Assembly: GCA_027623295.1 (NCBI GenBank)
Contig: JAQBXR010000013.1
Span: forward strand, 29,075-93,074
Reading direction: 5' to 3'
DNA from: Planctomycetota bacterium
Lineage (GTDB): Bacteria; Planctomycetota; UBA1135
DNA: 64,000 nucleotides
A model generated the notes under the pieces. It ran no database searches. It was not told where the DNA came from and was given only the letters and a program-made list of their open reading frames with translations. The translations under genes and the position numbers were made by a program. The stretch's first letter is position 1. The number at the start of each line of letters is the position of its first letter. Of this stretch, positions 8,019 through 16,807 are shown one piece after another.

Positions 8019-8504
8019 ATGTACCCTAGGACTCGGACCCCACGCCAGAATCGCGGCCTCACTCGTTTCGAGTGGCTGTGGACGCTGCTGTTGCTTGCCT
8101 TCATTATTGGCACGATTGTAAGCACCCTCGACGCAGAAGTTGAGCGTGGAAACGAACGAATGGCGCGCGACGCGATTTCTTACCTTTCCAGCCAACTCTA
8201 TCTTGGACTGGAAACGCAAGACTTTGCCAGTCCGGAAACTCTTCCGCTTCCTATGTTGGGCCCTGGACTGCCGCCGCGTGGTCTTCCCCTCGGCGGTGAA
8301 GAACCTGCGCGCCTAGCCAGCATCATGCCCACATCCGGTTATCTGCCGGTGGACCCTTGGGGTCGTGGCTATGTGCTCCTTTTGGGCACCGCCGACGGCA
8401 TGCTCAGTCTGTTTGTCGTCTCCAGCGGCGGCTCCGGTATTTTGCCAATCGACGTAGGATTAACCACGCCGCTTGCCGCGCGCGTGCACTTCCCAATCAA
8501 CTAG
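8019..8504 (+). CDS. Type IV pilin-like / pseudopilin protein
   Basis: A 161-residue protein whose N-terminus has a prepilin-peptidase-type site: positively charged leader (residues 1-13), then G13-Leu14 with Glu18 at mature position +5 and a hydrophobic helix up to about residue 35. This matches pseudopilins and type IV pilins although the usual Phe at +1 is Leu. The C-terminal half contains SGYLPVDPWGRGYVL, resembling the conserved DPWG(N/R)PY region of GspG-type major pseudopilins. No secretion-system genes are adjacent, so it may be an orphan. The start (ATG 8019) lies only 3 bases from the divergent thiL start. It overlaps the convergent thiE end by 4 bases. Confidence 0.75.
   Translation: MYPRTRTPRQNRGLTRFEWLWTLLLLAFIIGTIVSTLDAEVERGNERMARDAISYLSSQLYLGLETQDFASPETLPLPMLGPGLPPRGLPLGGEEPARLASIMPTSGYLPVDPWGRGYVLLLGTADGMLSLFVVSSGGSGILPIDVGLTTPLAARVHFPIN
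8023..8028 (-). promoter_or_regulatory. -10 hexamer of thiL (leaderless type)
   Basis: TAGGGT on the minus strand, separated by 7 bases from the thiL ATG and lying inside the first codons of the divergent pseudopilin gene. The spacing places the expected transcription start at or next to the start codon. Confidence 0.5.
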
Positions 8505-9106
8505 CGATCCCACGCACGGCTGAGCTCAGTCATGGTGACAAGGTTCTTCGCCGCACGCAAAACGGCAACCCCGTAAGCCCCGGCTGCTTTGCAGGCTGCC
8601 ACCCGTTCTGCGGACTGGATTCCACCAATGGCGATGACCGGTACCTTGGTGTTTGCACAAAGGGATTCCAGGCGTTCTAAACCCCGCGCTTTGAGAAAGC
8701 CTTGCTTTTCCGGCGTATCCCAAATCGGGCCAAAAATAAGGAAGTTGGCACCATCCCTTACCGCGGTCTGAACTTCTTCTTCGGAGTGCGTCGATTTCCC
8801 AAGAAGTAGGCTAGGGAATCGTTTTTTATAAACCGCTAAAGGCAAACTGCGGAAACCTGCAATCACGGCATGAGCCTCAGTAGCCTGTGCATAATCGGCC
8901 ATGCCGTGGACGGCAACAAAGGATTTCTGCGCGACCATTGCCCTAAGGACTTGCAGAGATTCTCTCGGTTCGCACCTAGGTCTGCGTAAGGTTACCGCTG
9001 CAGCTGGCGCTGCGGTCGTCAACCAAGCTTGGCCTTCCGCAAATCCCTCGAGGTCCGAGCAAATGGCCCAAATCCCCTTTGGAATACTGCTTGCCTGGTG
9101 CATCAT
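8501..9106 (-). CDS. thiE: Thiamine-phosphate synthase-like protein (ThiE/TenI family)
   Basis: A 201-residue TIM-barrel protein. ThiE joins the pyrimidine and thiazole halves of thiamine phosphate. Seen: GKSTHSEEEVQTA (equivalent of the G-S-H region), DGANFLIFGPIWDTPEK (the GADYxxxGPxFxTxSK loop), VPVIAIGGI and GAYGVAVLRA. The N-terminal half is less typical and lacks a clear ODANT-like motif, so a TenI (thiazole tautomerase) role is possible. The first two codons are both ATG (9106 and 9103); the first overlaps the TAA of the upstream gene by one base. It is the last gene of the long aroA-led operon. The 3' end overlaps the convergent pseudopilin gene by 4 bases. Confidence 0.75.
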   Translation of the reverse strand: MMHQASSIPKGIWAICSDLEGFAEGQAWLTTAAPAAAVTLRRPRCEPRESLQVLRAMVAQKSFVAVHGMADYAQATEAHAVIAGFRSLPLAVYKKRFPSLLLGKSTHSEEEVQTAVRDGANFLIFGPIWDTPEKQGFLKARGLERLESLCANTKVPVIAIGGIQSAERVAACKAAGAYGVAVLRAAKNLVTMTELSRAWDR

Positions 9107-11100
9107 TAAGCCGAGCGCAAACTCGCGCCGTAATCACGCACCCAAGCGGAAAGGGCTTCCACTTTCACTTCACTATGCAACTTTACGGTGCTGTCATCGA
9201 CCCGATCGAAACCAATGTCACGCAACCCCGGGTGGAGAGAAATGCGATCTAGGACCTCTTTCTGTTCACAAAAAAGATGGCCGCCTTCAGACAAAGTCAC
9301 CAGGCCACCTTTCCGCGCCCAAGATTCCAATGAGTAACTAACGTTTTGCGGCATTGGAGTGCGGCTGTTTTCGGTCAGCAGCTTTGTAATTTCATCTAAC
9401 CGCATGCCTTCTGATAAAGCTCGGTGCAAACTCGCAGGAGTGATGCGGTAATGATAGAGAGAGTCCGTGAATTCACGATCTGCAAAACGATCGAGGCGAT
9501 ATACCAACTCATGGCATCGACGGTCGGGGAACAACACGACTTCAAAGTCAGGGTTCACCACAATATGACCACTACCTTCGATTTCACGGCCCGGCATGAT
9601 GTCAAGCAACTCCGCCCCTACGCGAGTGAGTCGAATCGCCACAGCACGGCCAATGTCGTCATAGGCCATATCGATGATGCCGAGCAAATACAGGTATTTG
9701 CGCATCCAAACGAACAAGTTCCAGGACAGGCTTCGCAGGTCTGAGGAGGAGCGCACCGGAAAAGACGACTTATCGTTCGCTGTTTCTTCGGCAGAAGTCA
9801 GGTCCGCAAGGTGGTGGTTGCGAGCCACGAATGGGAGAAACATCGCGTCGTACCAAACGCCTGGTTCGAGACGTTTGATGTAGCGCAAAGTGGTCCGCCG
9901 CAAGCGAAACTGGTGACTTAAATCGCCAGGCAACTCGCGATCTTCCACGAACCAGTCCAGCATTAAGCGTTGTTTCTCGCGCAGAGTCATGCTCAGAAAG
10001 GTTTGCGCTTGCGGAGTTAAGCGAAAACTACGCGTACCGGTGCGGTCGATAAAATTGCACGCAAGAGCAAAACGATACTCGAGTTCGAGGATTTCGAAAC
10101 GTCGAAACTCGCGACCCGGGTTCGGCAGCAGCTGTTCGGCAATTCGCTTGCCGGTACTTTTATAAATCGTTCCGCGGGTGGTGAAGCGGACCGTATCACC
10201 TGCCACGAAGGAGGCAAAACGGGAAAAGTTCGACACAAAATCAACACCTATCGAAGCGATCGATTCCGGACTCGGCTCCCCCGTCAACGAATGGTTTTTC
10301 AAAATCGCGACGACCACTTCCTGAAACAAGCACAGCACCCGTCCATTTTGACGAATGCCGGAGTTCTCTAAGTTCAGGGACAACCGCGTACCCAAAGAGT
10401 TTTTCTCTAGAGCTTTAAGGACCACATCGATCTTCGTCTCACGACCAAGTTCATCGTAATCGCCAACCGGTAACAAGCCGCCCCAGCGCATGGCGAGATC
10501 TTCCACAATTTCACGCACGAGGGGTTCCAAGTTTTCGAGGCGCGATAGCACGGCAGCTTCACTTGCAAGCAGGGTGTACATTTTGCGCACCGCTTCACCA
10601 CCGGAAGCGCCTGGAATTTTGGTGCGGTAAAACTCGGTCAACCAGCCACGCAGCGAGATGGGACTGCTCGTGACTAACTCCTGCGCACCCTTTGCGGGCA
10701 ACACGGCAGCCAGTTCTTCTGGGATGCCCCAAAGATTCGTAGTGGCACCATTGCTGCTATGACTCAAATGAGCCACAAGCCCAGTGGAAACAAGATCGGC
10801 GAGTGCAGGGCGCACACTTCGCTCAGCAACCCCTTCCTTGATTGCGTTGGAACGCAAGGCATCAAAATCATGGCCACCACCTGCGCCTTCACTAAGTACA
10901 CGGAATACGGGAGCCAAAGCTCCGTAGAGGCCTGAACAAAAATTGCTAACCGAAACCGGGTCCACCATGCGGTTGCGCAGGTTTTGCACCAAGTCGGCAC
11001 GACGGGCCGGCGGAGTTCCTCCAATCCAGCGGTCGTGCAAATCGATCAACTCACTTTCCGAACGGGAAGCGAGAGTGCGAGCAAGGGAGAGGCGAACCAT
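9106..11100 (-). CDS. XPB-associated protein with Helicase_C_3-type domain
   Basis: A 664-residue protein without helicase motifs of its own. Its C-terminal part (about residues 505-625) has HIVVNPDFEVVLFPD, then at residue 548 YHYRITPASLHRALSEGM and ENSRTPMPQN. The same pattern (YRITPxS, GM, EN-R, PQN, W) occurs at residues 48-91 of the XPB helicase encoded immediately upstream, so the two adjacent genes share a homologous domain. In actinobacteria a protein of this kind also sits beside xpb (established pairing, function unclear). The N-terminal 400 residues look helical and may include winged-helix units. It starts 2 bases after the xpb stop. A role as partner or regulator of XPB is inference. 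Confidence 0.8.
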   Translation of the reverse strand: MVRLSLARTLASRSESELIDLHDRWIGGTPPARRADLVQNLRNRMVDPVSVSNFCSGLYGALAPVFRVLSEGAGGGHDFDALRSNAIKEGVAERSVRPALADLVSTGLVAHLSHSSNGATTNLWGIPEELAAVLPAKGAQELVTSSPISLRGWLTEFYRTKIPGASGGEAVRKMYTLLASEAAVLSRLENLEPLVREIVEDLAMRWGGLLPVGDYDELGRETKIDVVLKALEKNSLGTRLSLNLENSGIRQNGRVLCLFQEVVVAILKNHSLTGEPSPESIASIGVDFVSNFSRFASFVAGDTVRFTTRGTIYKSTGKRIAEQLLPNPGREFRRFEILELEYRFALACNFIDRTGTRSFRLTPQAQTFLSMTLREKQRLMLDWFVEDRELPGDLSHQFRLRRTTLRYIKRLEPGVWYDAMFLPFVARNHHLADLTSAEETANDKSSFPVRSSSDLRSLSWNLFVWMRKYLYLLGIIDMAYDDIGRAVAIRLTRVGAELLDIMPGREIEGSGHIVVNPDFEVVLFPDRRCHELVYRLDRFADREFTDSLYHYRITPASLHRALSEGMRLDEITKLLTENSRTPMPQNVSYSLESWARKGGLVTLSEGGHLFCEQKEVLDRISLHPGLRDIGFDRVDDSTVKLHSEVKVEALSAWVRDYGASLRSA

Positions 11101-11102
11101 GT

Positions 11103-12803
11103 CTAGGATTGCGAGGACAACAAGCTTTCTGCGGGAAGGATTTGATAGGTGTAACCTTGCTCGGTCAGGAATCGCTGACGCTTCTCGGCAAAATCTTGAT
11201 CGGACGTTCCTTCACTCACCAGGGTGTAGAAAGTTGCACCTCGACCGTCCTTCTTCGGTCGTAAGATCCGGCCTAAACGCTGGGCCTCTTCTTGGCGTGA
11301 GCCATACGTGCCCGAGATCTGCAGGAGCACGTTAGCATCGGGCAGGTCAATCGCGAAGTTGCCGACCTTAGAAACCAACAAGACCCTTTCGGTGCCATCG
11401 CGGAAGGCTTGATACAGCGTATCGCGTTCTGGATTTGGCATTTTTCCGGTAATCAAGGGCACGCCTAGTTCCTTTTCCAAAGCATGCAGCTGGTCTAGGT
11501 ACTGGCCAATAATTAAGACGCGATCGCTACTGTGCTTTTCGAGCAAGGCAATGAGGGAATCGGTTTTACTTGGGTTCTCGGAAGCCAAACGGAATCGGGC
11601 ACGTTTGCCAGAAGCCAAGTACTCCAAACGTAATTCCTCACTGAGTGGAACGCGCACTTCCACACACTCAACCGTAGCGATGTAACCACGCCGTTCCAGG
11701 TCTTTCCACGGTGCGTCGTAACGCTTTGGCCCAATCATGCAAAAGACTTCATCTTCCTTGCCGTCTTCTCTCACCAATGTTGCAGTAAGGCCAAGCCGAC
11801 GACGCGCTTGAATTTCAGCGGTTGCGCGGAAAACCGGAGCAGGCAGCAAGTGCACCTCGTCGTAGATAATGAGGCCCCAATCTCCTGAAGAGAACAAGTC
11901 GAAGTGGACAAAGTCTTCCGTCTTGCTCTTACGGTAAGTCAGAATCTGATAAGTGGTCAAAGTAACCGGCTTAATTTCCTTAACCTCTCCGGAATATTCA
12001 CCGATTTGGTCCTCGGTAAGTTCGGTTTTATCCAACAACTCACGACGCCATTGACGTAGTGCCACCGTATTAGGCGTGACGATTAAAGTATGCGCGCCCA
12101 CAGCTTCCATGGAAGCCAAGCCAACGATGGTTTTCCCGGCACCGCAAGGCAGAACCACCACACCGCTGCCGCCATCTACGCGACCGCCTTGGTGAAAACT
12201 CTCAACCGCATCGATTTGGTAGGGACGTAAAGCAAACTCCTCGCCATTGGCCATCGTGGTACGCACCTTGATGTCCAGAGAGGAACCTTGGACATAACCC
12301 GCCAAGTCGCGCACGGGATAACCCAACTTCATGAGGCGCTCTTTGACTAAACCGCGACGCGCTTTGGTCACCGTGGCAAAACCTTCACCCCTCTCATAAG
12401 AGTCAAAGTGGCACACAAGATCGGGATCGTGCGACAACTCCGCAAGCACCTTGGGCTCAGTAGTCTCTAGGCGCAGCAATGCCTTATTTTCGGGATCTGC
12501 AACCAAGCAGAAAACTTCAGAACGAAAAAACCAAGTGGTCACTTCCACCTGGAAGTTCTGAGGGATGCCATAGCGCGCATTCTCCGCCAGAAAACTTAAG
12601 ACTTGGTCTGCATTCATGCCCACCGCACCGGCATTCCAAACTGAAACCGGGGTAATCCGGTAGGTGTGCAAATACTCTGGCGACTTGACCAATTCTGTGA
12701 ACGGCAACAGACCACTACGCATCGCGACAAAGTCAGGATGAGCGGTCTCCACCACGATAGTCATATCGCTTTGGAGGATTAACGGGCGGTCGCCGAGGCT
12801 CAA
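11103..12803 (-). CDS. XPB/Rad25-type DNA helicase (bacterial XPB)
   Basis: A 566-residue superfamily-2 3'-5' helicase of the TFIIH XPB family. Motifs in order: N-terminal XPB-specific domain with HTYRITP (47-51 region) and PQN; Walker A PCGAGKT at 219-225; motif Ia region TPNTVALRQW; DEVH box at 315-318; LTATLVRED with the XPB RED motif at 345-347; motif V/VI SGTYGSRQEEAQRLGRILRPK near 497-517. Length and layout match mycobacterial XPB closely. Eukaryotic XPB opens DNA in transcription and nucleotide excision repair; the bacterial role is less clear. The start is TTG 12803, adjacent to the uvrA-like stop (TAATTG), because the conserved start region GDRPLILQSD precedes the first ATG (12764). 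Confidence 0.93.
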   Translation of the reverse strand: MSLGDRPLILQSDMTIVVETAHPDFVAMRSGLLPFTELVKSPEYLHTYRITPVSVWNAGAVGMNADQVLSFLAENARYGIPQNFQVEVTTWFFRSEVFCLVADPENKALLRLETTEPKVLAELSHDPDLVCHFDSYERGEGFATVTKARRGLVKERLMKLGYPVRDLAGYVQGSSLDIKVRTTMANGEEFALRPYQIDAVESFHQGGRVDGGSGVVVLPCGAGKTIVGLASMEAVGAHTLIVTPNTVALRQWRRELLDKTELTEDQIGEYSGEVKEIKPVTLTTYQILTYRKSKTEDFVHFDLFSSGDWGLIIYDEVHLLPAPVFRATAEIQARRRLGLTATLVREDGKEDEVFCMIGPKRYDAPWKDLERRGYIATVECVEVRVPLSEELRLEYLASGKRARFRLASENPSKTDSLIALLEKHSSDRVLIIGQYLDQLHALEKELGVPLITGKMPNPERDTLYQAFRDGTERVLLVSKVGNFAIDLPDANVLLQISGTYGSRQEEAQRLGRILRPKKDGRGATFYTLVSEGTSDQDFAEKRQRFLTEQGYTYQILPAESLLSSQS

Positions 12804-15800
12804 TTAAGTCGCAAAAAGGGGATGATGTTCCCTCCATTCATGCCCGGAATGGGCAAAGGGGAAGCCTGCAATTCTAGAGGAAATCTGCTCCGCCTCCAAG
12901 GGAATCCACCCAGCCAAAGCTAAACCGACCCGTGCCCCTCCAGAACTGGCTGGTCCGACATCCGCTGCAGAAGCCATCCAGGTGGCGAAAGGAGCCAACA
13001 TACGCGTGCCCCTGGGTAGCCCTCGAAGCGGCGCATCGAGTTCAAAACTGCCTAGTCCAAACTCCGAAGCCCATGTAAATACAGCATTTAGGCGTGGATG
13101 GTCAGCAAAGAGCTGCTGTAGGTCGGCAATCTTCTGATGGCCGAGATCCATCCATCGCACGCCGCGCTCCTCGAGAGCTGCCATAGCACTTGACCAGCCA
13201 GTTCCATGGCAACTGCGACAGGAAAGAGACCACTCTGGATGCAGCCAAATACGGCGTTTCCCGAGGCAAACAGGGCATCGGTGGGCGGAACGCTGGACAT
13301 CTAAGTCTTCTGGCCCCCATCCATTGAGGCGGGCGGTTTCGGACTTCTGGAAGTAACTGCTGAGCTCCCCCTCCACGCTTAAGGCGCTGCGTAAATCGAC
13401 ATCGGCCTTCGCGCGCGGCGGATCGCACCACTCTTTCATGGAGAATGGCATAGGAAAAGGCATCGGCGGATCAAGGAGCAGATTTTCCTTGGCCGTAGGA
13501 GTGGACTCAAGCGCCCATCCTTCCGGGTCGGTGAAGTGGAAGATGGAATCGCCCTTGAGCATGCGGGTGGCAAATCGTTTCGCAATCGCGGGAGGCAAAC
13601 CAGAAAGCGGTTGATCGGCAAGCAAGACGACGCCTTGCAGTGGATTTAATAACCAACCGGCCAAACGCGCCGCTTGTTTTTCCAAATCGGTGAGTGAAGT
13701 CCAGGTATGCCCAACCGTCCGCGATAATAGTGAGGTTCCGGCTAACAACTCCAGGCTCTGTACAAAGAGTGGCGCGATGTCCTCTTGTTCCGCACAAACG
13801 CGCAGCACATCTCGCAACGGATAACCCTCTAACTCCGATGCTTTCAAAGTACCGAGGCGCGCCTCCATCGGAATGTTTGCACGTTCACAATCGCGACACG
13901 ACTCCGGATGAAAATGCCATTGATGCTTAAAGCTGTTGGGATCCACCGCCAATGCTTTTCCTTCTCCGAGCAAGGCCGCATGATGCGCGATGTCACGTAA
14001 ACGCCCTACGGCATCTTCTTGCAGCGGGTTAAAACGATCAAGCCAAACTAAGTCACCCGACTGCAAAGGCTCCTGCTCCTCACGACGCCAACGTATGGTT
14101 TTCCCACCGCGCAAGAAACGTCGAAAGCCGGCGGCTTGTAACCATGCGCTATGCTCTTTACGTGCCAAAAAAGCATAAGGTAAGGGAGTGGCAAATATGA
14201 GGTCATCGGTCTTGGATAAGGTGCGTGCGGCTTGTTCAAAAGACAACCACGGGCCGCCTCCACCACATCCAGCGCAAACCGAACTGCCGTGGGTTTCCAA
14301 CACCTTCTGGATAGGCGCGGCTAAGCCGAGCACTTCCGCTAAATGGGTGCCGCGAGGTGGGTCTACTGGCCACGCGGCAGGCGTCCAATCCTCTTCCATC
14401 TGAGCGGAAGACGTCGCACGCTCCTCGGCTTCGACGCCGACTAAATCATGCAGAAGTGGGCTTCGCATGGCCAATTCGCGGGCCAACTCTTTTTCCAAGT
14501 GATGGCGGCCGGAACGTTCAACATCTTCCTCGAAACGTCGACTCCGCAAGGGTTGACGAGGCGGCGGCAGCGGTGGTTCTAACTCCGTGCGACGCCGAGA
14601 AACTAACCAATGCCCAGTTGGAGTGTCTTTCTTAAGGACCCCTTCCACCTTGCCTTGATAAATCAACTGTCCACCTTCCGCTCCTGCGCCAGGACCGATT
14701 TCCATCATCCAGTCCGCGGACCGCAAAAGGTACTCATGGTGCTCGACCACCCAAAAACTATGGCCATCCTTGCAGAGCTCCCGCAACAACTGCACCACGC
14801 GCCGCGCTTCCTGCACCGGCAAGCCTAAACATGGTTCATCCAGGAGAAACAATTTCGGCGCACCGGGTCGTGCAGTAGAAAGAACTCGCGCCAAAGCGAT
14901 GCGGCCGCGTTCCCCCAAAGATAGGAAACGTCCGCGTTCACCAAGGGTGCGATTCCCCATGCCAAGTGCGATGAGATGACGCACCGTATTGCGTAACCTT
15001 CCTTTGGCTGGAAGACGCTTTTCCAGTTTATCCAAAGGTGTGGTCAACCAGTCACGCAAAGGGCGGTTGCGTAAACGCAAGTCCAACAAGTCGTTGCGCA
15101 AACCCAATCCATCGCAAGCGGTGCATGGAAGATGATGCGCATCGATGGCATAACCATTACAAACCGGACATGCGCCTTTGCCAGGCCGCGCCACTAAAGC
15201 ACCCGCTTCAATCCCACGAATACGTGCTTCTTCGCTTGAGGCAAAGGCTGCCCGAACTTCCTGCCAAACTCCGGACAAAGTGGCAATGGTGCTTGCCGGC
15301 GACCATCGCAAAGCACGCTCCAGTAAGGAATGCACACCACCTTCAGGGATTTTACCCTGTACGTTTTCCTCGGCACGAAGTCGTGGAAGAATTTCCTGCT
15401 CCAGCAAGGTGCTTTTCCCGCTTCCCGACACACCGCAAAAAGTCACGACACGCCCTAATGGAACACTCAACTTTTTCATGCTTAAGTGCCGTGCCTTAAT
15501 CTTCGGGAAGTGCAAATACTCCTTCGCTTGGGTCGCGGTTGAGGGGTCGTCAACCCAGTCCTCTTGGGGCAACTCATCACGCTTACCTTGGCAGACAACC
15601 TTGCCGCCTCCAGGACCACCCTGTGGCCCTAAAGCCAACCAGTGATGCGCTGCTTCCAGAAACTCACGCGCGGGATCCGCAGTCAAAACGGTGTTGCCTT
15701 GTGCCACTAATTCCTGCAGCAAGGCCGCCACAGTTTGCCGCTCCTTGCCATGCAATCCCATTCCGGGTTCATCCAACAAAACTGTTTGGCCGCGGCGCAC

Positions 15801-16805
15801 TTGCGCAATCCACGACACCAACTCCAAACGCCTTGCTTCGCCGAGGGAGAGAGTTCCCAATAAGCGGTCTCCAGCTAGGTGCCCGAGGCCAGTGCGTTGC
15901 AACAACTCTAGCCGGCGACGTGCACGGCCCTGCTTCGGTAACGGTTTCAAGTCGAGCCACTCTTGCAACGGCAAACCCATCCAAGTGGACCATGCCTTGC
16001 CATCGAGAATGCGGTCCTGCAGTTCCAGATTCCGATACCAATCTTCCTGTGCATGGCTCGCGTGCTGCAAACCACACTCAGGACATCGGTCGGCGGCGGC
16101 GAAGTTGAAGGTCTGCTGATCCACCACCAAGCGCATGGCCACGCCACGGGCTAGGGATGAGGCCAGTGCATCGCGAAGCCGCGTTTCTTGGCCTGAGCGC
16201 CACTTAAAACGATCTAATAAGAGCCATGCATCTTCCACCAGACGTGAGGGCGCTTCTTCCAGGCGGGCAAGGGTTTTGCCTACGCGATAACGCGTCCATC
16301 CCGCTTGAAGGAGAGCAGCGGAATCGGCATCAGAAGCGGCGGATAACACCAAAACCGTGGAACTCTCTTGCCACCGCTCACTCATAGCCAACAAGCCTTC
16401 TACGGAAGGTGGACGCCAAGTGGATGAGCATGCAGTGCATTGATAGAGACCCTCTTGGGTCCATGCCTTCTGCAAGAGAGACAAGAGATCCAGCACCTCC
16501 ACCAAAGCAGCCTTCTTACGCCCGCGCGGAATCTCCCCAGCCGAGGCAATCACCGGATCTAAACCAACCACCCCATCGGCCAAGGGCTTCAACCAAGATT
16601 CTTCAAGCCCAGGCAAGGCGCGTGGGTCTTCAAGAATTTCAAAACGTCGGCGCGAAACGGGTTCCAAAACGCCAAACAGCAAAGCACTCTTGCCGGCACC
16701 ACTCGGCCCATGCACGGCAGTCCAACTGCCGCGTTGCAATTCCAGGTCGAGGTTCTTTAAGTTGCCCGCACGCAAACCCTGCAGACGTATCGAGTCCTCA
16801 GACAT
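12804..16805 (-). CDS. uvrA: Duplicated UvrA-like excinuclease ABC protein, second half degenerate
   Basis: A 1333-residue protein; ordinary UvrA has about 940. Module 1: Walker A GPSGAGKS (33-40), Cys pairs at 123/126 and 241/244 flanking a UvrB-binding-like segment, signature LSLGEARR (319-326), Walker B LLDEP. Module 2: Walker A GVSGSGKST (458-466), UvrA zinc finger (Cys 546/549/561/564), signature LSLGERGR (628-635), Walker B LFLLDEP. Residues 818-1330 repeat the plan without P-loops: Cys 844/847 and 970/973, a relic signature near 1037 and relic Walker B VVLLADQPLSGLPP with Glu replaced by Gln, then a second zinc-finger-like set (Cys 1177/1180/1196/1199). Four-module UvrAs are known from chlamydiae. 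It precedes xpb without a gap; suhB ends 2 bases upstream. Confidence 0.87.
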   Translation of the reverse strand: MSEDSIRLQGLRAGNLKNLDLELQRGSWTAVHGPSGAGKSALLFGVLEPVSRRRFEILEDPRALPGLEESWLKPLADGVVGLDPVIASAGEIPRGRKKAALVEVLDLLSLLQKAWTQEGLYQCTACSSTWRPPSVEGLLAMSERWQESSTVLVLSAASDADSAALLQAGWTRYRVGKTLARLEEAPSRLVEDAWLLLDRFKWRSGQETRLRDALASSLARGVAMRLVVDQQTFNFAAADRCPECGLQHASHAQEDWYRNLELQDRILDGKAWSTWMGLPLQEWLDLKPLPKQGRARRRLELLQRTGLGHLAGDRLLGTLSLGEARRLELVSWIAQVRRGQTVLLDEPGMGLHGKERQTVAALLQELVAQGNTVLTADPAREFLEAAHHWLALGPQGGPGGGKVVCQGKRDELPQEDWVDDPSTATQAKEYLHFPKIKARHLSMKKLSVPLGRVVTFCGVSGSGKSTLLEQEILPRLRAEENVQGKIPEGGVHSLLERALRWSPASTIATLSGVWQEVRAAFASSEEARIRGIEAGALVARPGKGACPVCNGYAIDAHHLPCTACDGLGLRNDLLDLRLRNRPLRDWLTTPLDKLEKRLPAKGRLRNTVRHLIALGMGNRTLGERGRFLSLGERGRIALARVLSTARPGAPKLFLLDEPCLGLPVQEARRVVQLLRELCKDGHSFWVVEHHEYLLRSADWMMEIGPGAGAEGGQLIYQGKVEGVLKKDTPTGHWLVSRRRTELEPPLPPPRQPLRSRRFEEDVERSGRHHLEKELARELAMRSPLLHDLVGVEAEERATSSAQMEEDWTPAAWPVDPPRGTHLAEVLGLAAPIQKVLETHGSSVCAGCGGGGPWLSFEQAARTLSKTDDLIFATPLPYAFLARKEHSAWLQAAGFRRFLRGGKTIRWRREEQEPLQSGDLVWLDRFNPLQEDAVGRLRDIAHHAALLGEGKALAVDPNSFKHQWHFHPESCRDCERANIPMEARLGTLKASELEGYPLRDVLRVCAEQEDIAPLFVQSLELLAGTSLLSRTVGHTWTSLTDLEKQAARLAGWLLNPLQGVVLLADQPLSGLPPAIAKRFATRMLKGDSIFHFTDPEGWALESTPTAKENLLLDPPMPFPMPFSMKEWCDPPRAKADVDLRSALSVEGELSSYFQKSETARLNGWGPEDLDVQRSAHRCPVCLGKRRIWLHPEWSLSCRSCHGTGWSSAMAALEERGVRWMDLGHQKIADLQQLFADHPRLNAVFTWASEFGLGSFELDAPLRGLPRGTRMLAPFATWMASAADVGPASSGGARVGLALAGWIPLEAEQISSRIAGFPFAHSGHEWREHHPLFAT

Positions 16806-16807
16806 GC

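Noticed and set aside
8016..8219. 68-codon N-terminal extension of thiL
   Set aside because: It runs antisense through the pseudopilin gene and lacks similarity; the family start is at 8015.
15178..15645. Long open frames antisense to the uvrA-like gene (also 1969-2490 and 54230-54832 region)
   Set aside because: They lie opposite well-supported coding regions, have no family similarity and reflect codon bias of the real gene.
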